This document shows, piece by piece, positions 15,823-27,158 of a stretch of 64,000 bases of DNA (position 1 is its first letter; every line of letters begins with the position of its first letter). The position numbers and the translations under genes are program-made. The notes beneath the pieces are model-generated. The model worked only from the letters and a program-made list of their open reading frames with translations, was not told the DNA's origin and made no database searches. Source of the DNA: Cornus controversa (lineage: Eukaryota > Streptophyta > Magnoliopsida > Cornales > Cornaceae); the NCBI GenBank assembly GCA_026545225.1, contig CM048849.1, positions 51,014,336-51,078,335 of the forward strand, given 5' to 3'.

Positions 15823-16301
15823 TGTTGGGAACAGCGGAAGCTCAAATCAAATTATAATCAATCTCACACAAAACACAAGATATATGTGGTTCAGCACAAC
15901 CTAGCCTACGTCTACGGATGAGAAAAGATTCCATTACAATTTTAGAGAAATATTACAATAGTAGAGAATACACAAAACTGGACCATGTACATAAGCTCTT
16001 GTCCCAGATCTCTTCACCATATACTAATCCACAAGACTCCCTCTCACTCTCAGTGTTTCACTCTACCAAACCTGTAACTCTCTCTACCCATCAACTCTCC
16101 CATGAGGTTACATCTTTCTCAACTCATGAGTCTCAGCCATACCCTATACATCTATTTATAGAGCCCTAAACCCAATTTCTTGTTAGACAAGGATTACAAT
16201 CCCTTGGACCCCAAAACTATCCTAACAAGAAATTATCTAATAAATATAACTCTAAAATAGAAAACCTTATTAGACTAGAATTAGAGACATAATTCATAAC
16301 A
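15823..16301 (-). repeat. Right LTR (5' LTR in element orientation)
   Basis: A 479-bp LTR starting TGTTGGGAACAGCGG and ending TCATAACA. It contains an extra segment near 16106-16130 absent from the left LTR. It abuts the primer-binding site at 15809-15820. Confidence 0.9.
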
Positions 16302-16469
16302 CTCCTTTGAGGTGGATTTGGAATTTTTGGGACTCCTTGGTCATGTTGATTGATGGACTTTATGAAGTCCAAGTGGCTAGGGTAATGTAATACTATGTTC
16401 CAAACACAATGGCTAGGGTTCAAGGCTTGGTTAGAAGAAAAGGGGAAGTCTAAATAAGAACGCTATATT

Positions 16470-17393
16470 GGATTAAATTTTAAGTCCAAAAATTTCAGAT
16501 TTTGGCATCACAAAGATTTTTGGAAGCAACCAAAACCAAACCAACACTAAGAGAGTTTCTCAGAAAAATTTGATGTCTTTAGCTTCAAAGTATTGTTGTT
16601 AGAGATTGTAAGTGAGCAAAAGAACATTAGCTTTTATCACGATGAGCACTCTTTAAGCCTTGTAGGATTTGTAAGTTCACTTGAACTTTTGCCTCTGTTA
16701 TTCCATATAATTCTTTTTAATTTTTCTAATTTTGACCATTCATGGTTGTGTGACTGTGTCCAGGCATGGAAGTTGTGGAATTGTAATGCTAATAGATTCA
16801 ACAATTTCTGATCTTTGCTTCCAAATGGAGATCTTGAGATACAATTATGTAGGACTGTTGTGTTTGCAAAATTTTGCCACTGATAGGCCAACTATGTCTA
16901 CTATTCTTTCAATACTTATTAATGAAATTGTAAATCTTCCAACTCTAAAGCAACACGTCTTTACTGTGTTAGGCAGTCGAACGAGTCCCACATCAGTTGG
17001 TGAAGAGGGCAAGAGTCACTCTACCTAATGGGTTAACCTTTAGGGTTGGATAGCCAAACCCAACAACTGGTATCAGAGCCAGGTCCCAAGCCGCCCCATG
17101 TGGACTTGGAGATCTCTCATTTGACGGGATGGATGGTAATGAATTATCTGTTAGAGAGCTTCGTTCGATGGGGGATTGTTGGGTAGCCGAACAAGTCCCA
17201 CATTGGTTGGTGAATAGGGGGATTTGAGACTTATATTAGGCAAGAGTCACTCCACCTAATGTGTTAACCTTTTGGGTTGGATACCCAAACCCAACATACT
17301 GAAAGACTAGTTCTTTCAAATATAAGCTCTTCTCAATAGAGCAATAAGAAATGTTTTGCAAATGTTGTTGTTACGATCATTGAAGGTCGTTAG
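16470..17393 (+). pseudogene. Type A receptor kinase pseudogene, interrupted by a TRIM
   Basis: Begins within the HRD-to-DFG exon (KISDFGITKIF) of a type A kinase. It then loses the end of the activation segment, the intron and the APE motif by deletion, joining directly to FSEKFDVFSFKVLLLEIV. The next intron is recognisable (donor after VGF, acceptor before AWKLWN). The last exon has a deletion after LWN that breaks the frame, a 330-bp TRIM at 16967-17296, and further stops after it, before the ancestral terminal TAG (17391-17393). Nothing 5' of the DFG exon remains. The lost APE and frame breaks rule out kinase function. Confidence 0.92.
16967..17296 (+). mobile_element. TRIM (miniature LTR retrotransposon), TSD TACTG
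   Basis: A 5' LTR at 16967-17065 and a 3' LTR at 17177-17296 both begin TGTT and end CCCAACA. The 5' LTR lacks about 21 bp present in the 3' LTR. A perfect primer-binding site TGGTATCAGAGC is at 17068-17079 and a purine tract GATGGGGGAT precedes the 3' LTR. The perfect target-site duplication TACTG is at 16962-16966 and 17297-17301. The element has only about 110 bp between LTRs and no coding capacity. It landed in the last exon of a kinase pseudogene. Confidence 0.95.
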
Positions 17394-17460
17394 CTTGTAT
17401 ATACTCTTTTGCTTTTACAATTGTTTCATTCCTAATGTGCACTAGAATTAAATATATTAA

Positions 17461-18060
17461 CCCCAAAAAAGAAACGATAGGTACAGCTAGACCATGAACA
17501 ATCAACCATTGCACTGTAAAAATTTGGATATGTTTGATTTATGGTCATTAGGGCCTCCTAAAAGGATCTACTAAATTCATCGAGTTAGGTGAGCCAAAAA
17601 AGGATCTTTCGTATATAATATATATTGACCCTAACAAAGAAACGTTAAGTACAACTAGTCTGTGAACTGCCAACCACTGTAAAAATTGGATACGTTTGAT
17701 CTATGGTCATTAAGGCCTCCTAAAAGATCTACTAAATCCATCGAGTTGAGGCTAAGGAGAGAGCCAAAAAAGGATCTTTCGTAGATAGGTTCGATCTATG
17801 GTCATTATGGCCTCCTAAAAGGATCTACTAAATTCATCGAGTTGGGGCTAAAGAGAGAGCCAAAAAAGGATCTTTCGTGTATAATATATATTGACCCTAA
17901 AAAAGAAACAGTAGGTACAACTAGTCTGTGAACAGCCAACAATCGCACTGTAAAAATTGGATAGGTTCGATATTTGGTCATTAGCACCTCATAAAAAGAT
18001 CTACTAAATTCATTGAGTTGGGGCTAAAGAGAGCCAAAAGAGGATATTTCATGTATAATC
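17461..18060 (+). repeat. Tandem repeat, about 3.5 units of about 170 bp
   Basis: Units carry the ordered strings GACCCTAA...AAGAAAC, ACAACTAGTCTGTGAAC, CACTGTAAAAATTGGATA, GGTCATTA, CCTCCTAAAAGGATCTACTAA and GGATCTTTCG. Full or nearly full units start near 17459, 17629 and 17889, with a partial unit at about 17788-17888. It is non-coding. The array separates two copies of the same kinase gene 3' end (to 17393 and from 18113). Confidence 0.85.
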
Positions 18061-18112
18061 TTGCATAATTTCGAATGTTATCAGTTTTCGTACGTAGACC
18101 AAATAATATAAT

Positions 18113-18235
18113 GCAAGCAAACAAACGTCACTGTTACAATTATTAAAGGTCATTAGCTTATATATACTATTTTGTTTTTACAATTTTTTTGTTCCTAAGG
18201 TGCAATGGAATTGAATATACAAAGTAAATTTTATT
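18113..18235 (+). pseudogene. Detached copy of a type A kinase 3' end
   Basis: Matches the last coding bases (CACTGTTACAATTATTAAAGG, cf. VTVTIIEG), a TAG at 18154-18156, and the 3' UTR (TTGAATATACAAAGTAAATT) of the type A genes. Only the terminal segment is present. With the pseudogene end at 17393 it makes two copies of the same 3' end around the 170-bp tandem array. Confidence 0.75.
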
Positions 18236-19018
18236 TTGCACATTATTGTCATCATTATTTTTTAAAAGCCTGCCTTTGCCTTGTTCCAGTCACGTTGATG
18301 TTTTTGGGAGAAAACTAATTTCTATTATTTGGCCAAGTTTTCTAATCTTTGGTTTTTCTCAACTATTGAAACAGTCATCTCCAATGTATTACTCATGCAA
18401 CTTCTTCAACTCTTCTAATGTTAGAATCAGACAATCAAAAGTGACAATTTAATTAATTGTAAGAAGAGATCATTGCATAAATATGGATTGCGATAAATAA
18501 TAATTTCTTGAAAACATAATTAAGAAATTACACATAATTTCAAATCAAGGCTTGGAGGCGTGTAATCACTTTTTGAAAATAGGTGAAGTCTCTCCTTGGT
18601 GCAATCGAAATATCAAATAGCAACACATATATCTGGGATTCAACTAAGCCAGATTTGACAATATGTATGTCCATAAAATGGCACCCTCTATGAACCGATG
18701 TATTCATCTTCGTACGTCATTCATCCAAAATAATATATATATATGTATATTGACTGTAAAAGTTGAAAACGTTACTAGAATGAAATTTTTAGAATTTACA
18801 TAATTTTGTTACCGAAAAACTGATCATAATTTCAAAATTTTATTGTCAAACCTCCACTGGAACCTTTCCAGAATCATGAGTTTGGCCACCTAAAACTTTA
18901 TCAAAATCTCGTCAGATTCAGGACTTGGTCATCAGAGACTTCAACAAAGTCGCCGAAATTTCTCTGGACTAGTAATTTCACTCGTTATACATTGGACTAA
19001 TCTCAACTTATAGACTTG
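18236..19018. other. Decayed 3' flank and unidentified repeat DNA
   Basis: 18280-18330 resembles the type A 3' flank (GTTGATGTTTTTGGGAGAAA). The rest, up to the LTR array, looks like host repeat DNA. After the array the sequence resumes at 28405 with TCAAAATGTGTAATG. No gene seen. Confidence 0.5.
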
Positions 19019-20259
19019 TGACGAGTGTAGAATAATGGATGTTTATCGTTGCTTTTCTACACTTCGTACAAAAAATAATAAAACCTGCAAAAACTTTACT
19101 AAAAACTGTATAGTAGTAAGCAGGGTCGAACCACTCTCAAGTGAGAATCAATAACAAGTCTAAACTTCAAAACCTAATTCTCTTGAGATGAAAAATGAAT
19201 ATTTAAAAAAATAAAATTCTGATTTTTTATTTAATAATAAAAACTAATATTAAATGTCTTAGATCAAATGATGGAAAAAATCTCAAGGAAAGAGAATTCA
19301 CCACCATGGATCCATATAAATAAAGTTTTTTTTTTATATTCTTATCTAGTTTTTCCTCCAATAACCAATACACTTCACCAATCCAATTAGAACTTGGAAA
19401 GATGAAGGAAAATATGGAATAAAAAAGAATGACTTGATTATATATGAGAGAGACATTCTTTTACTTAATCTGATGCACATTGGCTAGGTAAACAGAGGTA
19501 GGCATTCTTCGAATTACCATTATTTGGCAAACACGAAGAATCCTTCCTCTACTTTTAGAAAATAAAATCCAGAATAGAAGAGTAGAAGAATGCTCTTGGG
19601 AGGAAAAAGTAGACAAGAAAATAAAACAACTTACCTATACTTCAGCCATGGTGGCTTCATCACTCCCTTGAGAAGGATGTTTACGCTTGCATATTAATAA
19701 AAAACAAACAAATATAAATGAAACTACTACTCATCATTGAATCAATAAAATAAATACACTATTTTTTTCTATAATTTCTCTACAATTTCTAACTCCCTTC
19801 ACCATCCCCTAAGACCCCCCTATTTATAGAGTTAGAGGGGAATGGTTTAGGTGGGAAAAATTTTAAATACAAAATTCAAAATACAAATTTGAAATACAAA
19901 ATTCAAAATTCAAAAACAAAAATTCAAAATACAAAATTTTGAATTTAAATATCTAATATTTGATCTCCATATCTTTAATTTGAATTCTGGACTGCAGACG
20001 TAAAAAGTATTTTGCAAAGTTTTGAACTTAAGACCTCTTGTGAAGTAGATTGCATAGAATACCATCTCTCCTACAATTCTTCTTATGTTCATCTTTGGCT
20101 ATATATATCCCTTTTAGCCCTCTTTTGCTGCTTTTCTTCTTATTTGGAAATCAACCCCTATAAAACATAAAATGCAAAGATAAGAACCTTTAAATAAAAT
20201 AAAAGATGAATTAAAAACTTATTTTAGGATATAAAATAACAAGTTTTGTGCACTTATCA
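19019..20259 (-). repeat. LTR 1 of the array
   Basis: 1,241 bp, TG...CA. Minus-strand TATA-like TCTATAAATA at 19821-19830. A low-complexity AAATTCAAAATAC-type run is at about 19860-19940. Confidence 0.92.
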
Positions 20260-22010
20260 AATTACCCCCAAACGAGCTTTTGCTAGTCCTCTAGCAAATA
20301 CAAGCAAAAGATATTAGAGCACAAAACTGCTACTTTTATTTAACTCCTAACTAAAGATGTGCCACTTTCGCAGGCTGTTTCGATTGCATTTACCATATGC
20401 AATAAGGCCTTAAACCCCTAGGTTACCCCTAGTGGACGAGCTATAGCCTCGTGAGGGTTTCAATAATGATACCCACAAACATAAAAAAAAATGGTAATTA
20501 ACACTCAAAGATTTTTTTTTTTCTATTAATGTGTATAAATCAAGAATAACTCAATTATTCCACTTTAGTGCGAAATAAAAAATTAAAAGAAAAGATTAAA
20601 TACTATTCAAAAGTTAAAAAAATTCATTACTATTCTTGACTCAGAGTGTGTGTGTGAATAGCCACCAATAATATAATTCTCAATTTTAAAGCAACTGCAT
20701 TTTAGATTTTCTTAGAAAATTAGCTTTGATTTCAAATCTCACTTATGATATTTCACTCAAAATTGAACACTAAGAGATTGGCTAATTTTGCACTCAAGTA
20801 TATGTGAGTAGAATAATGTAGAACAAGTGCAAATTACCTCACATATTTTCAACAAAGAACGAATTTTTCAAGAAAATGCATTGGTCTCATGAAAGGAATA
20901 TCAAATATTAAGAATTTATACCACACAACAATATAACCCAGTCATGTCCATATCTGAACTATACTATCCTTAAGATCAAAAAGGACTTTTATTAGGATGT
21001 AACTTTAGGTAAAAGGAAGATAAAAAAAGTGATAATGATAATGGTACGGTTTATTCAAGAATGCTTAGGAAGAACTAACTCACTTGGAGCATATTACTTT
21101 CAACTATTTCTTCCAAACTTTTGTCATTAAGTGCTTTCTATTTCACTTCTTTTTATATACACTTCTCAAAATTTCATCAACAATTATACTCCCTCTTTCT
21201 TTTTTTTTTTTTCCTTTTTCTTCTTCTTCTTTTTTTTTTTTTCACCCGCTTGTACATTGATCACATCCATTCTCGGAAAACCTAAAAATGGTTATAAAAG
21301 AAAGGCTAGACCAAAAAGCTTCACTGATTATCACATCCATTCTCGAAAAACCATAAAAAATATGGTTATAAAAGAAAGAATGGGCAAAAAGCTCAACTGG
21401 TTAACAAGTGGTAATTCATAACTAAGAAAGAGAAAGAAAAATAAAATTTGAAAGGCTCAAACAATGAAAGATGGCCTAAAATCATTTCTCAAGGATAGAT
21501 ATAGTTCTTCAACATACATGAGCTCAAAAAACAAATTATGTGGCATAACATGATGAATTCTTAATATTTGACCAAAAGAATGAAATAATGAGACTAATCA
21601 ACAAAATTATGTGAAATTCAACAAAAATAGAGTGATTAGCATATAATCCTCAAAATAAAAAAGAATGGTACAATACTTCACTGGGTTAAATCTCCACTTT
21701 TATTCGTCAGAAATTTAACATGCAGTCACTTATCAATTTCAAATCGTATTATGGGGCTTTAGTGAATTTTGTTTTTTTTCTGAGTTTAGGAAATTCATGA
21801 AATTGTTCTAACTGAAAGATAGGATAAAATCTTAACTTTTAAGAACTTATTAATGCACTAAAGTTTAAAGATTTTATTTTAAAAATTTATACACATTTAA
21901 TATAAAAAAAATATATATCAAATCATAGTGTGAAAATTACCATTTTCACAAAACATTTTTCAAAAAATTGCAAATTCAACGTTTTTCTGAAAATTTAGAA
22001 ATTTAATGTC

Positions 22011-22050
22011 GTACCCCCAAACCTAAACTCAACATTGTCCTCAATGTTAG
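22011..22050 (-). other. Internal polypurine-tract-like motif (second copy 26081-26120)
   Basis: The complement strand reads TTTAGGTTTGGGGGTACGAC preceded by ACATTGAGGACAATGTT. This resembles the repeated PPT-associated motif found near the 3' ends of Athila/Tat-type elements (family recall). It lies about 1.75 kb inside from the left LTR, so it may be a second plus-strand priming site or a remnant of the parent element. Confidence 0.55.
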
Positions 22051-22330
22051 ACAAAATAACAATTAAGCACAAATAGAAGGTTGGAAGAATATTACCTTAA
22101 TCAGAATGAATTGATTTACTTTAACTTTTCATTAAATAAAAATGAAGCATTAGTAATCACATGAAAAGTTCAATATTATGCATGAAAAAATGCAATTTTT
22201 GTTTCTTATTTTTTTCAACAAAAAATAAAAAATAAAAAATAAAAAATAAATAAAATTACAACTCCTACAATTTATTTATTTATTAAAGTAACTCGAGGAT
22301 TACCAGTTAAGGTCTGCCAACAACACAACC

Positions 22331-22412
22331 AGGAAAGTTCCCAGGAAAGTGTGGAGAGGCACTTGGCCTGCTTAATGACGGTACGTCCACACTCCTTAGA
22401 CAGAACTTTCCT
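22331..22412. other. Nested stem-loop in the LTR-element interior (second copy 26401-26482)
   Basis: The outer arms AGGAAAGTTC (22331-22340) and GAACTTTCCT (22403-22412) are perfectly complementary. The inner arms AGTGTGGA (22348-22355) and TCCACACT (22386-22393) are also perfect, with a 30-base loop. The patch is richer in GC than the surrounding interior. It is identical in the second unit. Confidence 0.7.
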
Positions 22413-23070
22413 AGACATTGTGAAGTTGGAAGGTGCTCACTGGAGTTACCAAGAGTTAGTTCTACTTTTATAAATATTTTTAAACAATAAAAAGAGCATT
22501 ACTACAAAAATCCTAAATTAAAATTCACAAAAAAAATGTTAATTTAAAGATGTACAACAAAATAAGCAATAAAAAAATGAGTGAGTGTGTGATGTTTCTT
22601 TTTTCTTTTTTTTTTAACAAAAAGAACAAAAAATAAAAGAAAAAAAATGAAGAAAGTGTGACCTTAGGGATATTGCTAAGTTATTCTATCCTAGAGTTTG
22701 CATGTGAAAGTTATCAACCTAAAAAAAACTATGTTTTCCTAATCTAAAAAGAAAAGAAAAATGATGTAGAAGAATTAGGTACTTACCTGGATGACAAAGC
22801 TATTGTTCCTCTTGTAAGAGTGTTTGATGGTGGCATCAAAAGAAGCAGTGCATCATAAGAACCTGTCATGGAAAAAACAAAATATAAAATATTATATTTT
22901 TTTCTTTCTTTTTTTTTTTATATATTTTTTTTCAAGAAGAAAAAAATAATAATAAAAGAAACAAAAAACTATAATAAATAAAAATAGATGGGAGGGAAAG
23001 AAGAAAGTTAGGGTGGGCTCCCAAAAAAATTGTAGTCTTGAATATTTGGGCTTCGAATTCTCAAACTTGA

Positions 23071-23086
23071 TTCGGCAACGGCGCCA
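23071..23086 (-). other. Primer-binding site, left unit of the array
   Basis: The complement strand reads TGGCGCCGTTGCCGAA two bases from the middle LTR. TGGCGCCGTTGCC is a frequent plant gypsy primer-binding site. An identical site is at 27141-27156. Confidence 0.85.
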
Positions 23087-23088
23087 TT

Positions 23089-24329
23089 TGACGAGTGTAG
23101 AATAATGGATGTTTATCGTTGCTTTTCTACACTTCGTACAAAAAATAATAAAACCTGCAAAAACTTTACTAAAAACTGTATAGTAGTAAGCAGGGTCGAA
23201 CCACTCTCAAGTGAGAATCAATAACAAGTCTAAACTTCAAAACCTAATTCTCTTGAGATGAAAAATGAATATTTAAAAAAATAAAATTCTGATTTTTTAT
23301 TTAATAATAAAAACTAATATTAAATGTCTTAGATCAAATGATGGAAAAAATCTCAAGGAAAGAGAATTCACCACCATGGATCCATATAAATAAAGTTTTT
23401 TTTTTATATTCTTATCTAGTTTTTCCTCCAATAACCAATACACTTCACCAATCCAATTAGAACTTGGAAAGATGAAGGAAAATATGGAATAAAAAAGAAT
23501 GACTTGATTATATATGAGAGAGACATTCTTTTACTTAATCTGATGCACATTGGCTAGGTAAACAGAGGTAGGCATTCTTCGAATTACCATTATTTGGCAA
23601 ACACGAAGAATCCTTCCTCTACTTTTAGAAAATAAAATCCAGAATAGAAGAGTAGAAGAATGCTCTTGGGAGGAAAAAGTAGACAAGAAAATAAAACAAC
23701 TTACCTATACTTCAGCCATGGTGGCTTCATCACTCCCTTGAGAAGGATGTTTACGCTTGCATATTAATAAAAAACAAACAAATATAAATGAAACTACTAC
23801 TCATCATTGAATCAATAAAATAAATACACTATTTTTTTCTATAATTTCTCTACAATTTCTAACTCCCTTCACCATCCCCTAAGACCCCCCTATTTATAGA
23901 GTTAGAGGGGAATGGTTTAGGTGGGAAAAATTTTAAATACAAAATTCAAAATACAAATTTGAAATACAAAATTCAAAATTCAAAAACAAAAATTCAAAAT
24001 ACAAAATTTTGAATTTAAATATCTAATATTTGATCTCCATATCTTTAATTTGAATTCTGGACTGCAGACGTAAAAAGTATTTTGCAAAGTTTTGAACTTA
24101 AGACCTCTTGTGAAGTAGATTGCATAGAATACCATCTCTCCTACAATTCTTCTTATGTTCATCTTTGGCTATATATATCCCTTTTAGCCCTCTTTTGCTG
24201 CTTTTCTTCTTATTTGGAAATCAACCCCTATAAAACATAAAATGCAAAGATAAGAACCTTTAAATAAAATAAAAGATGAATTAAAAACTTATTTTAGGAT
24301 ATAAAATAACAAGTTTTGTGCACTTATCA
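23089..24329 (-). repeat. LTR 2 (shared middle LTR) of the array
   Basis: Same 1,241-bp sequence at +4,070 relative to LTR 1; no difference noticed by eye. Confidence 0.92.
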
Positions 24330-27140
24330 AATTACCCCCAAACGAGCTTTTGCTAGTCCTCTAGCAAATACAAGCAAAAGATATTAGAGCACAAAACTGC
24401 TACTTTTATTTAACTCCTAACTAAAGATGTGCCACTTTCGCAGGCTGTTTCGATTGCATTTACCATATGCAATAAGGCCTTAAACCCCTAGGTTACCCCT
24501 AGTGGACGAGCTATAGCCTCGTGAGGGTTTCAATAATGATACCCACAAACATAAAAAAAAATGGTAATTAACACTCAAAGATTTTTTTTTTTCTATTAAT
24601 GTGTATAAATCAAGAATAACTCAATTATTCCACTTTAGTGCGAAATAAAAAATTAAAAGAAAAGATTAAATACTATTCAAAAGTTAAAAAAATTCATTAC
24701 TATTCTTGACTCAGAGTGTGTGTGTGAATAGCCACCAATAATATAATTCTCAATTTTAAAGCAACTGCATTTTAGATTTTCTTAGAAAATTAGCTTTGAT
24801 TTCAAATCTCACTTATGATATTTCACTCAAAATTGAACACTAAGAGATTGGCTAATTTTGCACTCAAGTATATGTGAGTAGAATAATGTAGAACAAGTGC
24901 AAATTACCTCACATATTTTCAACAAAGAACGAATTTTTCAAGAAAATGCATTGGTCTCATGAAAGGAATATCAAATATTAAGAATTTATACCACACAACA
25001 ATATAACCCAGTCATGTCCATATCTGAACTATACTATCCTTAAGATCAAAAAGGACTTTTATTAGGATGTAACTTTAGGTAAAAGGAAGATAAAAAAAGT
25101 GATAATGATAATGGTACGGTTTATTCAAGAATGCTTAGGAAGAACTAACTCACTTGGAGCATATTACTTTCAACTATTTCTTCCAAACTTTTGTCATTAA
25201 GTGCTTTCTATTTCACTTCTTTTTATATACACTTCTCAAAATTTCATCAACAATTATACTCCCTCTTTCTTTTCTTTTTTTTCCTTTTTCTTCTTCTTCT
25301 TTTTTTTTTTTTCACCCGCTTGTACATTGATCACATCCATTCTCGGAAAACCTAAAAATGGTTATAAAAGAAAGGCTAGACCAAAAAGCTTCACTGATTA
25401 TCACATCCATTCTCGAAAAACCATAAAAAATATGGTTATAAAAGAAAGAATGGGCAAAAAGCTCAACTGGTTAACAAGTGGTAATTCATAACTAAGAAAG
25501 AGAAAGAAAAATAAAATTTGAAAGGCTCAAACAATGAAAGATGGCCTAAAATCATTTCTCAAGGATAGATATAGTTCTTCAACATACATGAGCTCAAAAA
25601 ACAAATTATGTGGCATAACATGATGAATTCTTAATATTTGACCAAAAGAATGAAATAATGAGACTAATCAACAAAATTATGTGAAATTCAACAAAAATAG
25701 AGTGATTAGCATATAATCCTCAAAATAAAAAAGAATGGTACAATACTTCACTGGGTTAAATCTCCACTTTTATTCGTCAGAAATTTAACATGCAGTCACT
25801 TATCAATTTCAAATCGTATTATGGGGCTTTAGTGAATTTTGTTTTTTTTCTGAGTTTAGGAAATTCATGAAATTGTTCTAACTGAAAGATAGGATAAAAT
25901 CTTAACTTTTAAGAACTTATTAATGCACTAAAGTTTAAAGATTTTATTTTAAAAATTTATACACATTTAATATAAAAAAAATATATATCAAATCATAGTG
26001 TGAAAATTACCATTTTCACAAAACATTTTTCAAAAAATTGCAAATTCAACGTTTTTCTGAAAATTTAGAAATTTAATGTCGTACCCCCAAACCTAAACTC
26101 AACATTGTCCTCAATGTTAGACAAAATAACAATTAAGCACAAATAGAAGGTTGGAAGAATATTACCTTAATCAGAATGAATTGATTTACTTTAACTTTTC
26201 ATTAAATAAAAATGAAGCATTAGTAATCACATGAAAAGTTCAATATTATGCATGAAAAAATGCAATTTTTGTTTCTTATTTTTTTCAACAAAAAATAAAA
26301 AATAAAAAATAAAAAATAAATAAAATTACAACTCCTACAATTTATTTATTTATTAAAGTAACTCGAGGATTACCAGTTAAGGTCTGCCAACAACACAACC
26401 AGGAAAGTTCCCAGGAAAGTGTGGAGAGGCACTTGGCCTGCTTAATGACGGTACGTCCACACTCCTTAGACAGAACTTTCCTAGACATTGTGAAGTTGGA
26501 AGGTGCTCACTGGAGTTACCAAGAGTTAGTTCTACTTTTATAAATATTTTTAAACAATAAAAAGAGCATTACTACAAAAATCCTAAATTAAAATTCACAA
26601 AAAAAATGTTAATTTAAAGATGTACAACAAAATAAGCAATAAAAAAATGAGTGAGTGTGTGATGTTTCTTTTTTCTTTTTTTTTTAACAAAAAGAACAAA
26701 AAATAAAAGAAAAAAAATGAAGAAAGTGTGACCTTAGGGATATTGCTAAGTTATTCTATCCTAGAGTTTGCATGTGAAAGTTATCAACCTAAAAAAAACT
26801 ATGTTTTCCTAATCTAAAAAGAAAAGAAAAATGATGTAGAAGAATTAGGTACTTACCTGGATGACAAAGCTATTGTTCCTCTTGTAAGAGTGTTTGATGG
26901 TGGCATCAAAAGAAGCAGTGCATCATAAGAACCTGTCATGGAAAAAACAAAATATAAAATATTATATTTTTTTCTTTCTTTTTTTTTTTATATATTTTTT
27001 TTCAAGAAGAAAAAAATAATAATAAAAGAAACAAAAAACTATAATAAATAAAAATAGATGGGAGGGAAAGAAGAAAGTTAGGGTGGGCTCCCAAAAAAAT
27101 TGTAGTCTTGAATATTTGGGCTTCGAATTCTCAAACTTGA

Positions 27141-27156
27141 TTCGGCAACGGCGCCA
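27141..27156 (-). other. Primer-binding site, right unit of the array
   Basis: Same 16 bases as 23071-23086, two bases from LTR 3. Confidence 0.85.
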
Positions 27157-27158
27157 TT

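Larger units (their letters stand above)
15042..16301 (-). mobile_element. Complete non-autonomous LTR retrotransposon, TSD CTCCT
   Basis: Two direct LTRs (15042-15489 and 15823-16301), each starting TG and ending CA, flank a 333-bp interior. A perfect 5-bp target-site duplication CTCCT is at 15037-15041 and 16302-16306. Next to the right LTR the complement strand reads TGGTATTAGAGC, a primer-binding site (PBS) close to the initiator-Met tRNA type. Next to the left LTR the complement reads AAGGTGGAGAT, a polypurine tract (PPT). A TATA-like CTATAAATAG is on the minus strand in both LTRs. The element therefore points left. It has no gag or pol, so it must be mobilised in trans. The paralogous site near 39458-39470 is empty. 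Confidence 0.93.

Noticed and set aside
19910..25491. Repeated small frames inside the LTR array (60 and 96 residues)
   Set aside because: They lie in LTR or homopolymer-rich interior, show no gag or pol motifs, and recur only through the 4,070-bp duplication.
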